This document shows positions 17,474 to 25,610 of a stretch of 64,000 nucleotides of DNA, in pieces. Under the pieces are notes generated by a model, which was not told the origin of the DNA, made no database searches, and saw only the letters and a list, made by a program, of their open reading frames with translations. Origin of the DNA: Rhizobiaceae bacterium. Lineage in GTDB: Bacteria > Pseudomonadota > Alphaproteobacteria > Rhizobiales > Rhizobiaceae. The stretch's first letter is position 1. Each line of letters starts with the position of its first letter. The stretch is taken from assembly GCA_028279875.1 (NCBI GenBank), contig JANQMU010000054.1, forward strand, positions 20,321-84,320, in the 5' to 3' direction. Made by a program: the position numbers and the translations under genes.

Positions 17474-18009
17474 GCGTCCTGTTCCACTTGCGCTTTCAAT
17501 TTCTTTCGCAATTCGTGCATGCGCCAGGAGACCGTGGATTCCCTGATGTCCAATATCTCCGCAGTCTCGGCATGGCTGAGGCCTTCGGCCAGAACCAGAA
17601 TGGCTGTCTGGCGCAGATCGTCGCCGAGCCGTTCCAGCGTCTCATAGAGCCACGCGATCTCGCGTGCCGTCTCAGCTTCCTCATCCTGTCGCAGTTCCGA
17701 GATTTCGCCATAGGCGGCGTGAAGGCGGTCGGTACTGGCCTGTTTGCGGTGCAGGTCGCGGGCCGCATTGACGACGACGCGGTAAAGCCAGGTCGTAAAC
17801 CGCGCGTCGCCGCGGAAGGACCGCAGGCGCGTGGCTAGCGAGGCGCAGATATCCTGTGTCAGATCCTCGGCATCCTGGCGCAGGCCGGTAAACCGGAACG
17901 CCACGCGGTAAATCCCGTCATAATGACGCTCAAGCAGGCTGCGAAACGCCACGGGATCACCGTCTGCGGCCCGCGTCGCCAGCTCGTTGTCGTCGGTATC
18001 CATGCGCAT
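17470..18009 (-). CDS. ECF-type RNA polymerase sigma factor
   Basis: 179 residues (start ATG 18009; a frame extends to 18102 but that part has no sigma homology). Region 2 is AFRSLLERHYDGIYRVAFRFTG to LTQDICASLATRLRSF and contains the DAEDLTQD core-binding helix and the -10 helix RFTTWLYRVVVNAARD. Region 4 has LSHAETAEILDIRESTVSWRMHELRKKLKA, the -35 recognition HTH. It is translationally coupled to the VWA membrane protein and divergent from the LysR gene. No classical anti-sigma gene is adjacent. Met34 (18003) is an alternative start. Confidence 0.93.
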   Translation of the reverse strand: MRMDTDDNELATRAADGDPVAFRSLLERHYDGIYRVAFRFTGLRQDAEDLTQDICASLATRLRSFRGDARFTTWLYRVVVNAARDLHRKQASTDRLHAAYGEISELRQDEEAETAREIAWLYETLERLGDDLRQTAILVLAEGLSHAETAEILDIRESTVSWRMHELRKKLKAQVEQDA

Positions 18010-18123
18010 GTCACTCAATAGGACGTGCGACGATGGCCATTCCTTGGCTGCAACTGAAAAATATTTGGAGGCGGGCGGTCCCTGAATGCGTTTCGAATCC
18101 ACCGAATTGGTGGCCCGTGCCGG

Positions 18124-18144
18124 TTGTGATGAGGTTCATCACAA
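18124..18144. promoter_or_regulatory. Perfect 9-bp dyad operator between sigma and LysR genes
   Basis: TTGTGATGA-GGT-TCATCACAA: two perfect 9-bp arms with a 3-bp centre, lying 115 bp upstream of the sigma start and 88 bp upstream of the LysR start. There is no T-run on either strand, so it is not a terminator. The symmetry is seen directly; the bound regulator is unknown. Confidence 0.6.
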
Positions 18145-18231
18145 GGGCTGGAACGGACACGAATCCTTGACCTATACATAGCGCAGGCGAATAGATATGA
18201 AGATCGTATGCATTTTTATTAGGTGAGTTCG

Positions 18232-19155
18232 TTGAATCTACGCCAACTGGAAGCTTTTCGCGCGACGATCCGATGCGGTTCGATAACCGAAGCTGCCAAC
18301 ATGATGCACATCTCGCAGCCGAGCGTGAGTCGCCTGATCGCGGATCTCGAGCATTCGGTTGGCTTTCCCCTGTTCGTACGCGTTGGACGTGGGCTGGCGC
18401 CTACGGTCGAGGCACGAAATTTCTACCGGGGGGTCGAATCGATGTTTGTCGGGATCGATCGCCTAGAGGAATTGGCGAAAACGATCCGGACCTCGCAGGG
18501 CGGGGAAATCTCAATCGGCACGATCCAGTCCATCGCCACTGTAGAACTGCCGATCACAATTGGAAAAATGTACCGCAAATATCCGGACATCCAGTTCAAT
18601 ATCCAATCGCGCAACACACCGTCCATTCTTGATGCAGTCCAGATGCGGCAAATCGATCTTGGAATCGTCGGGCGTGACGCCAAACATGATGGTGTCGATA
18701 CCTTGTTTCAGACTTCGGCGCCGTATGTGTGCCTGCTGCCCGAGGAACACAACCTGGCAACCGGAAAGGGCGCTCTGGATCTGGAACAACTGTCCGACCA
18801 CGAAACGTTCGTGACTTTTGGCGGCAATTATCCCGACACAATGATGTCAATCGATTCCAATCTGTCGCAGAAACTGCAGAGGCGATCCCGCCTGTCAGCA
18901 GCCAATGTGCCGGTTGCGGGCGCCCTGGTGCGCGAGACCGGCGTGCTGGCGATTGCCGACCCGTTCTCTGCGGAGCAGGCTGTGCGCATGGGGGGCGTCG
19001 TTTTCCGGCCTCTGGTTCAGAAGCTGACCTACTTTGTGACGATCATCGCCGCGGGGCGTGAACAGCTGTCCCGGGAGGCAATTGAGTTTGTCGGTATCTT
19101 CTCCGAGCAACTGGATGAACGCGTTTCCTACGTGAATTCACTCACCACAGCCTGA
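18232..19155 (+). CDS. LysR family transcriptional regulator
   Basis: 307-residue LysR regulator. The HTH is LNLRQLEAFRATIRCGSITEAANMMHIS-type (residues 1-30, QPSVSRLIADLEH as the recognition helix), and the C-terminal part is a two-lobe periplasmic-like effector domain. TTG at 18232 is chosen because AGGTGAG (18221-18227) is spaced correctly for it and the usual LysR start MNLRQLEAF results; the GTG at 18223 lies inside that ribosome binding site. It is convergent with the TRAP operon, which it probably regulates together with the 2-hydroxyacid genes. Confidence 0.9.
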   Translation: MNLRQLEAFRATIRCGSITEAANMMHISQPSVSRLIADLEHSVGFPLFVRVGRGLAPTVEARNFYRGVESMFVGIDRLEELAKTIRTSQGGEISIGTIQSIATVELPITIGKMYRKYPDIQFNIQSRNTPSILDAVQMRQIDLGIVGRDAKHDGVDTLFQTSAPYVCLLPEEHNLATGKGALDLEQLSDHETFVTFGGNYPDTMMSIDSNLSQKLQRRSRLSAANVPVAGALVRETGVLAIADPFSAEQAVRMGGVVFRPLVQKLTYFVTIIAAGREQLSREAIEFVGIFSEQLDERVSYVNSLTTA

Positions 19156-19161
19156 CACGGT

Positions 19162-20430
19162 CTAGTTCAAGACATTGGGCAGCCAGGTTGCCGCTTCGGG
19201 CAAAAAGATCATGATCACGCCAAAGAGGATTCCCAGGCCCACGAACAGGGGCACTTCGCGAAATGCCTTTTCGGGGCTCTCTCTGGCGACGCCCGCTGCC
19301 GTGTAAATGCCAACACAAACGGGTGGCGTAATCATCCCGATTCCCGCAAAGGCAACGAACACAATGTAGAGATGCAGGATGTCCTGATTCAGCGAAAGCG
19401 CAAGCGCGGCGAAAATCGGGACGGTCAGATAGAACACGGGCACGATCTCGATAAAGGTACCCAAAATCAGACAGATGATCGCGACCGCCAGCCAGAACAT
19501 CAATGGTGTTCCGCCCATTTCGGTGAAAAAGCTGATGATCTTTTGCGGTGTCTGGGAATAGGTCAACACCACACTCAGGAAAGTGGCCATCGCAATGATC
19601 GCAAAGATAACTGCCGTGATCCGGGCGGTTTCATGGAGTGCGGCCAAGATGCCGGCGATCGTGATCTCACGGTAGAACACGGCACCGATGAAGATCGCCC
19701 AGACACCGGCAATTGCGGCTGATTCGGAAGGTGTGAGCAGCCCGGTATAAATGCCGCCCAGGATGATTACCGGCGTGAAAAGACCCGGAACAGCCGCCCA
19801 AAAAGCCGACAATCGTTCTTTTGCCGTCGCTTTATTCAGGTTGCGCAAATGGCGGCACTTCCAGGTCACCAGGGTTCCGAGCAGCACAATGAGAATGAAC
19901 CCTGGCACAAAGCCTGCCGCAAATGTGCGCGATACCGGCACATCCGACAATGCGCTGAACAGGATTGCCGCGTTCGAGGGCGGGATCAATGCCTCGAGGA
20001 ACGCTGCCGAGGCCGCAAGCACAATGACAAAGGGCTTGGGATATCCCTGGTCCACCATCTGCGGGATCATGATGGTACCCACGGCGGTGATGGCCGCCAG
20101 GATCGATCCGCAGAACGCCGCAAAGAACCCCATGGCAAGGATCATCGCGATACCCAGCCCGCCCGGCCAGTGACCGACAAGCGTTGTGGCGAAGTGGACA
20201 AGGCGCGCTGCAGCGCCGCCTCTCAGCATCACCATGCCGGTGAAGATAAACAGCGGCACGGCAATCAACACATGTTTGGTCATCGACCCGAAGGAGACCT
20301 GGATCAGCGTCGACCACGGCAGGTTCATGCCCCAGATTGCGGTTGCAGCCGATCCGAGCCCAAAGACCATGAAGATCGGAACCGACAGGACCAACAGCAG
20401 GAGCGAAAGGAGGGTCGCCGCTGATTTCAT
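19162..20430 (-). CDS. TRAP transporter large permease (DctM family)
   Basis: 422-residue membrane protein with about 12 hydrophobic helices, the DctM/SiaM-like large permease of a Na+-coupled TRAP importer. Landmarks are FTGMVMLRGGAAARLVHFA (variant of the G-x-L-M-x-x-GG-xx-RL motif), AFCGSILAAITAVGTIMIPQM, LEALIPPSNAAILFSAL and the late MITPPVCVGIYTAAGVA. Start ATG at 20430 overlaps the stop of the small permease by 4 bp. The stop faces the LysR gene across 6 bp. Confidence 0.95.
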   Translation of the reverse strand: MKSAATLLSLLLLVLSVPIFMVFGLGSAATAIWGMNLPWSTLIQVSFGSMTKHVLIAVPLFIFTGMVMLRGGAAARLVHFATTLVGHWPGGLGIAMILAMGFFAAFCGSILAAITAVGTIMIPQMVDQGYPKPFVIVLAASAAFLEALIPPSNAAILFSALSDVPVSRTFAAGFVPGFILIVLLGTLVTWKCRHLRNLNKATAKERLSAFWAAVPGLFTPVIILGGIYTGLLTPSESAAIAGVWAIFIGAVFYREITIAGILAALHETARITAVIFAIIAMATFLSVVLTYSQTPQKIISFFTEMGGTPLMFWLAVAIICLILGTFIEIVPVFYLTVPIFAALALSLNQDILHLYIVFVAFAGIGMITPPVCVGIYTAAGVARESPEKAFREVPLFVGLGILFGVIMIFLPEAATWLPNVLN

Positions 20431-20945
20431 GTCTCAGCCTCTTCGAAACGCGCGAAATCGCGCAGTGCCTCCAGCAGCAGTTCGAATGAAAACAGGATCA
20501 GGACTGCAAAACCCGCCGGGAATGCCAGATACATCCACCAGATCGGGATTTCGATTTCCAGTTCCATCAACTGGCCCAGGCGGCGAAAGAGCGACACGGC
20601 CTCATTGCCAGCCAGGAAGAAGATTATTGCGCCGGAAAGCATGGTGACATGGACAAGGATCTTGAGCGCCAGCGCCGATCTCCCTTTGAGAACATTCGGC
20701 AGCAGATCGACCTGAATATGCGATCCTGACCGCAACAGCGGACCCAGGAGCGGAAAGACCATCCACGGCACCAGGGCGGGAGGCAACTCGATGAACCAGT
20801 CATATCCTGTTCCGCTGACATATCGCGTGATCGCGCTGAGCGTCAGTGCCGACACCATCGCCGCGGCAATCGCCGACGAGGTTACGGCGATCAGCTTTTC
20901 CAGTGCGCCGTTGATCTGGCGCAAGACTTTCAAAAACGGATTCAT
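20427..20945 (-). CDS. TRAP transporter small permease (DctQ family)
   Basis: 172-residue protein with four predicted membrane helices, the DctQ subunit. RYVSGTGYDWFIELPPALVPWMVFPLLGPLLRSGSHIQVDLLP is the recognisable central region (shown here only as its family pattern: W-x-E-L-P, then G-x-H-I-x-V-D). GAGGA precedes the ATG at 20945, deciding this start over an upstream frame to 21002. A 9-bp stem-loop separates it from the binding-protein gene upstream. Confidence 0.92.
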   Translation of the reverse strand: MNPFLKVLRQINGALEKLIAVTSSAIAAAMVSALTLSAITRYVSGTGYDWFIELPPALVPWMVFPLLGPLLRSGSHIQVDLLPNVLKGRSALALKILVHVTMLSGAIIFFLAGNEAVSLFRRLGQLMELEIEIPIWWMYLAFPAGFAVLILFSFELLLEALRDFARFEEAET

Positions 20946-20968
20946 GCGATTGTCCTCCGCCTCAGCAA

Positions 20969-21003
20969 CGTGGCCCGTGCGTCGCAAGAAACTTCGGGCC
21001 ACG
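20969..21003 (-). terminator. Stem-loop between TRAP binding-protein and small-permease genes
   Basis: CGTGGCCCG (20969-20977) and CGGGCCACG (20995-21003) form a perfect 9-bp stem around a 17-nt loop, inside the 69 bp between the dctP-like stop and the dctQ-like start. No T-run follows, so attenuation or mRNA 3'-end protection of the binding-protein message is more likely than full termination. Confidence 0.6.
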
Positions 21004-21014
21004 CCCGTCTTGGT

Positions 21015-22016
21015 TCAGTTTGTCGAGTAAGCCTGTGCGGCACTCAGAACATCTGCATCGATCTTGTCGGAAATGACAGGCTGCACTTTGTCCTTCATGA
21101 GCATGTCAAACTTGGCAGCCTCATCGCCGGTAAGCTCATTGACCACGCCGCCGCGCTCCTGGAACGCGACCAGTGTCTCTTCTCCGGTTTGCATGATCGT
21201 ATCGGTGGAGATTGTTCCAATCTCCATGCCGACATCCAGCAGCAGTTGCTGCAGATCTTCAGGCAATGCGTTGAACCAGGTGGCGTTGGCCATGATGTAG
21301 GCATCGGCAAAATACTGATAGGGCTTTTGTCCATGGGTCAGAAACTCCCACCAGCTGAATGCGCGGATTGAACCCGGTGGGCTGTTGATCGTATCGATCA
21401 TGCCGGTTTGCAGGCCAGAATACACCTCGCCTGTCGGCATTGATACGGTGTTGGCACCCAGGGCTTCCCACATCGGACGTTCGGCCCCGATCAGGGCACG
21501 GGCTTTCAGGCCGGACATCGAATCCACGCCACTGAGTTCCTGCGTCGAGAAGGTCATCACCGGACCCACGGGATTGTACATCAGAAGAACCGAATCCGAT
21601 TTGCCGGTAATGTCGTCCCAGACGGCCTTGCCTGCCGGATCTTCAGCAAAAAAACCGCGCTGCTCATCGTAGCTGTCAAAGAGACCCGTGAAGGACACAA
21701 CATTGTAGTTCTTGTTGATCGGCGGGAAGGACACAACGCCCACGATGCCGCCCATCTCAACGGCGCCGGAGGTCACCGCGCCCAGTTGTTCGCGAATACC
21801 AAACAGTTGACCGGCAGGGAACACGTCAATCCTGAGGCGTCCTTCCGCGCGCCTGTTGACTTCATCGGCAAACTTTTGCGCATGGATGGCGCTATGGTGC
21901 TTGGGCCCCCAATGAACCGAAAGGCGAGCAACGATTTCCTCGGCGCTGGCCAAATGGGTTGAAAACAGAGAAGCCGCGAGCAGAGCGCCGGCGGTGATCA
22001 TATTGAAAAGTTTCAT
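21015..22016 (-). CDS. TRAP transporter substrate-binding protein (DctP family)
   Basis: 333-residue periplasmic protein. Signal peptide at residues 1-25 ending HLASA. Family features are LSVHWGPKHHSAIHAQKFADEVNRRAEGRLRIDVFPAGQLFG-like opening (pattern: aromatic-x-x-K-H, then P-x-x-Q-L), the arginine-bearing LKARALIGAERPMWEALGA that usually salt-bridges a carboxylate ligand, and PTGEVYSGLQTGMIDT. GGGAGGAAAAA precedes the ATG at 22016. The arginine suggests an organic-acid ligand, which fits the divergent 2-hydroxyacid genes. Confidence 0.93.
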   Translation of the reverse strand: MKLFNMITAGALLAASLFSTHLASAEEIVARLSVHWGPKHHSAIHAQKFADEVNRRAEGRLRIDVFPAGQLFGIREQLGAVTSGAVEMGGIVGVVSFPPINKNYNVVSFTGLFDSYDEQRGFFAEDPAGKAVWDDITGKSDSVLLMYNPVGPVMTFSTQELSGVDSMSGLKARALIGAERPMWEALGANTVSMPTGEVYSGLQTGMIDTINSPPGSIRAFSWWEFLTHGQKPYQYFADAYIMANATWFNALPEDLQQLLLDVGMEIGTISTDTIMQTGEETLVAFQERGGVVNELTGDEAAKFDMLMKDKVQPVISDKIDADVLSAAQAYSTN

Positions 22017-22163
22017 TTTTTCCTCCCAAACATCGTGTCCGCGTCCCGCTGTTCGAAGGAGCCGCGAACACCTGTGTCGAGCGGAGGACACAGGAATCCT
22101 TCGCGTCAGTGTAAAAAGGTACTGCGAGGTTTCGCCTCGCGACCAATAGAATTCCGGTCAGAA

Positions 22164-22213
22164 CCTATGCGTTTACCCTATGTATGCGGCTGTGAGTGCG
22201 CAAATGCATAGCC
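22164..22213. promoter_or_regulatory. Candidate LysR-responsive divergent control region
   Basis: CCTATGCG (22164-22171) and CCTATGTATGCGG (22177-22189) recur 13 bp apart, and an inverted ATGCATAG lies at 22204-22211. A related CTATACATAG is found upstream of the LysR gene at about 18172-18181. The 299-bp gap between the TRAP operon and the divergent oxidase gene otherwise shows no gene. Binding by the LysR protein is a guess. Confidence 0.3.
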
Positions 22214-22315
22214 AAAGCGTATATGTGCCTGAAGCTTTTCGATTGGTTGAATTCGTCGCTCCCCGGATAACCTGGGCAAATTCCGGGCTCATCTTGGTGC
22301 GACAGGATTTTCATC

Positions 22316-23506
22316 ATGCGATCTGCACATCGCATATATTCAACCGAAGACGCTCGCCGGCTGGCGAAAAAGCGCTTGCCGCGCACGGTGTTCGATTTCG
22401 TTGAAGGCGGCGCTGGCCGCGAGGTGGGCATGTCCCGCAATGTGGAGCAGTTCGACAGGATACTGCTTCAGCCGCGGGTTATGGCAGATGTCGAAGAGCG
22501 CTCCCAGACCACGCGTCTTCTGGAATCGCGATACGGCGCGCCTTTCGGCGTGGCACCCATGGGCATGTGCAATCTGGTATGTCCGCATGCCGATCGCATG
22601 ATTGCCGAAACGGCCCGTGACGTGAACATACCCATGTGTTTGTCGTCCGCCGCGTCCAGCACCCTGGAACATGTCTACGAATGGGCCGGCAAAAATGTCT
22701 GGTTCCAGCTTTATTTCGGCCAGTCCTCCGAGATTTCTCTGGCCACGGCGGAGCGCGCGCAGAACGTTGGCTATTCGACACTTGTACTGACCGTGGATGT
22801 GCCTCAGGTGTCCCGCCGTGTGCGCGATCTCAGAAACGGCTTCACGATGCCGTTCAAGATGACGCCTGGTGCCTTTTTCGACTTTGCCCGCCACCCCGGC
22901 TGGTCGATTTCGACGCTGGCGGCGGGCGTGCCATCACCGAAAAACCACATTGCCTCCGGACCGGGTGAGGGGTTTGTCCGCAATGCAAGCCGTGCTGGTG
23001 CCGATTGGGCATTTTTGGAACAACTGCGCGCGCGATGGCACGGCAAACTCATCGTCAAGGGAATCACATCACCGGCTGACGCCGTTCGGGCGCAGCAGGC
23101 GGGTGTGGATGCGATCTACGTATCGAATCACGGAGCACGGCAGTTGGACGGCGTGCCGCCCTCGCTGCGATTGCTGGCAATCATTCGGCAGGCCGTCGGG
23201 CCGGCAGTTCCACTGCTTTTCGACAGCGGTATTCGCAACGGCGAGGATATCGTGAAGGCCCTGATCCTTGGCGCCGATTTTGTCATGCTCGGACGCCCGG
23301 TCATGTATGCGCTCGGAGCCGGTGGAAAACAGGGGTTGAATGACCTGCTGCGATGTCTTGTCGAGGACGTGGATACAACGATGGCGCAACTCGGAGCCAC
23401 GAGCGTTTCCGACCTTGGTCTTCACAATCTCTTTGTCGATCGGGAAGGGGCCGACGGTTCGGAAACCAACAGCGCTCGGGCGAAATTGCATATCGCCGGC
23501 CAATAG
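22316..23506 (+). CDS. FMN-dependent alpha-hydroxy-acid dehydrogenase/oxidase
   Basis: 396-residue TIM-barrel flavoprotein of the glycolate oxidase / L-lactate dehydrogenase / mandelate dehydrogenase family, oxidising an (S)-2-hydroxyacid to the 2-oxoacid. LPRTVFDFVEGGAGRE is the N-terminal signature, APMGMCNLVCPHAD the FMN loop, and YVSNHGARQLDG holds the catalytic His (the usual GG is GA here). FDSGIRNGEDIVKALILGADFVMLGRP binds the FMN phosphate. ATG at 22316 opens the operon divergent from the TRAP genes. The loop between QVSRRVRDLRNGF and HPGWS is that of bacterial membrane-associated members, but it is not clearly lactate-specific. Confidence 0.92.
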   Translation: MRSAHRIYSTEDARRLAKKRLPRTVFDFVEGGAGREVGMSRNVEQFDRILLQPRVMADVEERSQTTRLLESRYGAPFGVAPMGMCNLVCPHADRMIAETARDVNIPMCLSSAASSTLEHVYEWAGKNVWFQLYFGQSSEISLATAERAQNVGYSTLVLTVDVPQVSRRVRDLRNGFTMPFKMTPGAFFDFARHPGWSISTLAAGVPSPKNHIASGPGEGFVRNASRAGADWAFLEQLRARWHGKLIVKGITSPADAVRAQQAGVDAIYVSNHGARQLDGVPPSLRLLAIIRQAVGPAVPLLFDSGIRNGEDIVKALILGADFVMLGRPVMYALGAGGKQGLNDLLRCLVEDVDTTMAQLGATSVSDLGLHNLFVDREGADGSETNSARAKLHIAGQ

Positions 23507-23526
23507 CAACAGGAACAGTGAAGCCG

Positions 23527-25257
23527 ATGTCCGAACCCAAACGCATCCGCGGTGGCGCTCTGCTGGCGCAAGCTCTGAAGGAAAAGGGCGTCGACCACGT
23601 CTTCACGCTCGCGGGCGGTTTTTGCAACCCGGCTCTCGAGGGCTTCATGGAGTGCCAGATGCCGGTCATCAACTGCCCGCACGAGCAGGTGGCCGGCCAT
23701 CTGGCGGATGGCCATACGCGCATCACACGCAAACCAACGGTGTGCCTGGTGGGCCCCGAAGGTTTTGCCAATGCGGTCCCGGCAATGTTGGAAGCTTGGG
23801 GCGAGCGGTCTCCGGTGATTTTCATCACCGGCTCGTCCACCCTCAAGCGGCAGGGTGCGGGTGGCTTCAAGGAAATAGATGATGTCGCGATCGCTGCGCC
23901 GTTGACCAAATACTCGGTACAGATCACGGACGGGACCCGTATCGGCGAATTTGTCGAACGCGCTTGGCGTGCCGCAACGACTGGTTATCCCGGGCCCGTG
24001 CATCTTTCTTTGCCGGTGGACATCATGTTCTCCTCATTCGAGGAAAGTGCCGGGCGAGAGGAACGCCCCTTTGACAGGAGCGGTAGAACCGTCCCGCGCG
24101 CCTGGCCGGATCCGGAGCGGCTGGCCGAGGTGCTTAGTATCATTGAGAATGCGGAGCGCCCGGTGTTGATCGGCGGGCACGGTGTCTGGTGGTCAGGCGG
24201 CGAAGACAGTATGGCCGCTGCGGGCACAAAGCTCAGGATTCCGTTGTTCAATGTTCCCTATCACACAAAAATGCTGGGTGAGACATGCGAGGCCTATATG
24301 GGGCTTGCCGACTTCCACCAATACCATCCTTCCAAGCAGGCGATTCACGAAGCCGATGTGGTGCTGATGGTGGGCTGCCGGCTCGACAATCAGATGAATT
24401 TCGGCAATCCGCCATTCATACCGGCTGGCACCAAACTCATTTGCGTCAATGGCAGCCACGAAGAACTCGATTACAATTTTGGCGCGGATGTTGAGCTCCT
24501 GTGCGACCCCGCCGCATTTTTCGACGCGCTGATGGACATTGGTGCCAACTGGGAAGGCTGGCTTGGCTTGCAGCGGGAGCGCCGGACGGCCTGGGTTCGC
24601 GAATGGTCCGATCACATCGCTTCCGAGACCACAAGGGACAGTGAGAGTGGCCGTCCGATGCATCCCCTGCAAATGGCGCTGGACGTTCAGGCAGCCATGA
24701 AGGATGGGGACTGGCTGGTTTTTGACGGCGGTAACACGCATTTCTGGAACGAGATTGCGACAAATATCGCCGCCGCGCGCGGCCGGAAACTGGGAGGTAT
24801 TCTGCATCCCGGCAATTATTCCCTGCTGGGGGTTGGCGTCTCCTTTGCTCTTGCGGCAAAGAATTTGAACCCTGACCGGACGACGGTTCTGGTCACCGGT
24901 GACGGGGCTTTTCTGTCGGGCGGATTGTCGATCGAGGCCTGTTTCCAGGAGGACATCCCCATCGTGGTGGTGGTGGACAACAATGGCGGGTTGGATTGCA
25001 TCAGCCAGCAGCAGGAAAGGCTGTTCTCCAGCGGCAGGCACTATGCCACTGATTTTCGCGATATACCTTTTCACACCCTGTTTGAGGGCCTCGGCGGATT
25101 TGGCGAACTGATCACGCGCCGCGAAGAATTGCCGGCTGCACTGGAACGAGCCATCGCCAGCGGTAAAACCGCCTGTCTCAACGTCAAATGTCGGGGTGTC
25201 ATTTCACCAATCGTGGCGGCAACGGCGGACAAACGCGACAAGGCGTCGATCGAATAA
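23527..25257 (+). CDS. Thiamine pyrophosphate-dependent enzyme (acetolactate synthase/decarboxylase fold)
   Basis: 576-residue three-domain TPP enzyme. The N-terminal PYR domain has the catalytic Glu in CPHEQVAGHLADGHTR, a central Rossmann-like domain follows (PVLIGGHGVWWSGG), and the PP domain carries the TPP motif VTGDGAFLSGGLSIEAC to VVVDNNGGLD. It belongs to the acetolactate synthase / benzoylformate / oxalyl-CoA decarboxylase superfamily; glyoxylate carboligase is less likely because that enzyme lacks the Glu. Placed 20 bp after a 2-hydroxyacid oxidase, it probably decarboxylates or condenses the 2-oxoacid. ATG at 23527; the frame extends left to 23353 within the previous gene. Confidence 0.88.
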   Translation: MSEPKRIRGGALLAQALKEKGVDHVFTLAGGFCNPALEGFMECQMPVINCPHEQVAGHLADGHTRITRKPTVCLVGPEGFANAVPAMLEAWGERSPVIFITGSSTLKRQGAGGFKEIDDVAIAAPLTKYSVQITDGTRIGEFVERAWRAATTGYPGPVHLSLPVDIMFSSFEESAGREERPFDRSGRTVPRAWPDPERLAEVLSIIENAERPVLIGGHGVWWSGGEDSMAAAGTKLRIPLFNVPYHTKMLGETCEAYMGLADFHQYHPSKQAIHEADVVLMVGCRLDNQMNFGNPPFIPAGTKLICVNGSHEELDYNFGADVELLCDPAAFFDALMDIGANWEGWLGLQRERRTAWVREWSDHIASETTRDSESGRPMHPLQMALDVQAAMKDGDWLVFDGGNTHFWNEIATNIAAARGRKLGGILHPGNYSLLGVGVSFALAAKNLNPDRTTVLVTGDGAFLSGGLSIEACFQEDIPIVVVVDNNGGLDCISQQQERLFSSGRHYATDFRDIPFHTLFEGLGGFGELITRREELPAALERAIASGKTACLNVKCRGVISPIVAATADKRDKASIE

Positions 25258-25610
25258 TGGCTGTCATTTCCTCGCACACGCTCAATGGGATGGACGGGAC
25301 CCATGCGTCCGGCATTCCGGTCGCTCTGAAAAACCTGTCTTCGGGTGAGATCCTCTTTGACAGTTTTACCGACGAAGGCGGCCGATTGTCCGAACACGTC
25401 GATGTAACCGGCAATGATCCGGCAACGGAATATGAACTGTGTTTCAAAACCGGGATTTTCTGGGAGGACCGGAGCTGCGGGCATATCGTTACAGCAAGGA
25501 TAATCGCGTTCAGGTTCATCATGCCGGTCTCCGCGGCGCGATATCACATACCCGTTGTCCTTTCGCCCAATAGTTTCTCGTGCTGGATGTCAGTTCCGGA
25601 AGACCCATAG
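25257..25610 (+). CDS. Transthyretin-like / 5-hydroxyisourate hydrolase homologue with altered C-terminus
   Basis: 117-residue protein of the transthyretin-related family. The HIUase residues His in ISSHTLNGMDG, Arg in TDEGGRLSEH and His in RYHIPVVLSP are retained, but the C-terminal YRGS tetrapeptide that completes the HIUase active site is replaced by FSCWMSVPEDP, and I see no frameshift that would restore it. ATG at 25257 overlaps the TAA of the TPP enzyme (TAATG), so it is translationally coupled. No other purine catabolism genes are nearby, so a role in the 2-hydroxyacid pathway, for instance on a lactone- or hydantoin-like intermediate, is more likely than urate breakdown. Confidence 0.8.
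   Translation: MAVISSHTLNGMDGTHASGIPVALKNLSSGEILFDSFTDEGGRLSEHVDVTGNDPATEYELCFKTGIFWEDRSCGHIVTARIIAFRFIMPVSAARYHIPVVLSPNSFSCWMSVPEDP

Noticed and set aside
18124..18144. CRP/FNR binding site
   Set aside because: The half-sites TGTGA and TCACA are 9 bp apart rather than 6, so the CRP model does not fit; kept as an unassigned dyad.
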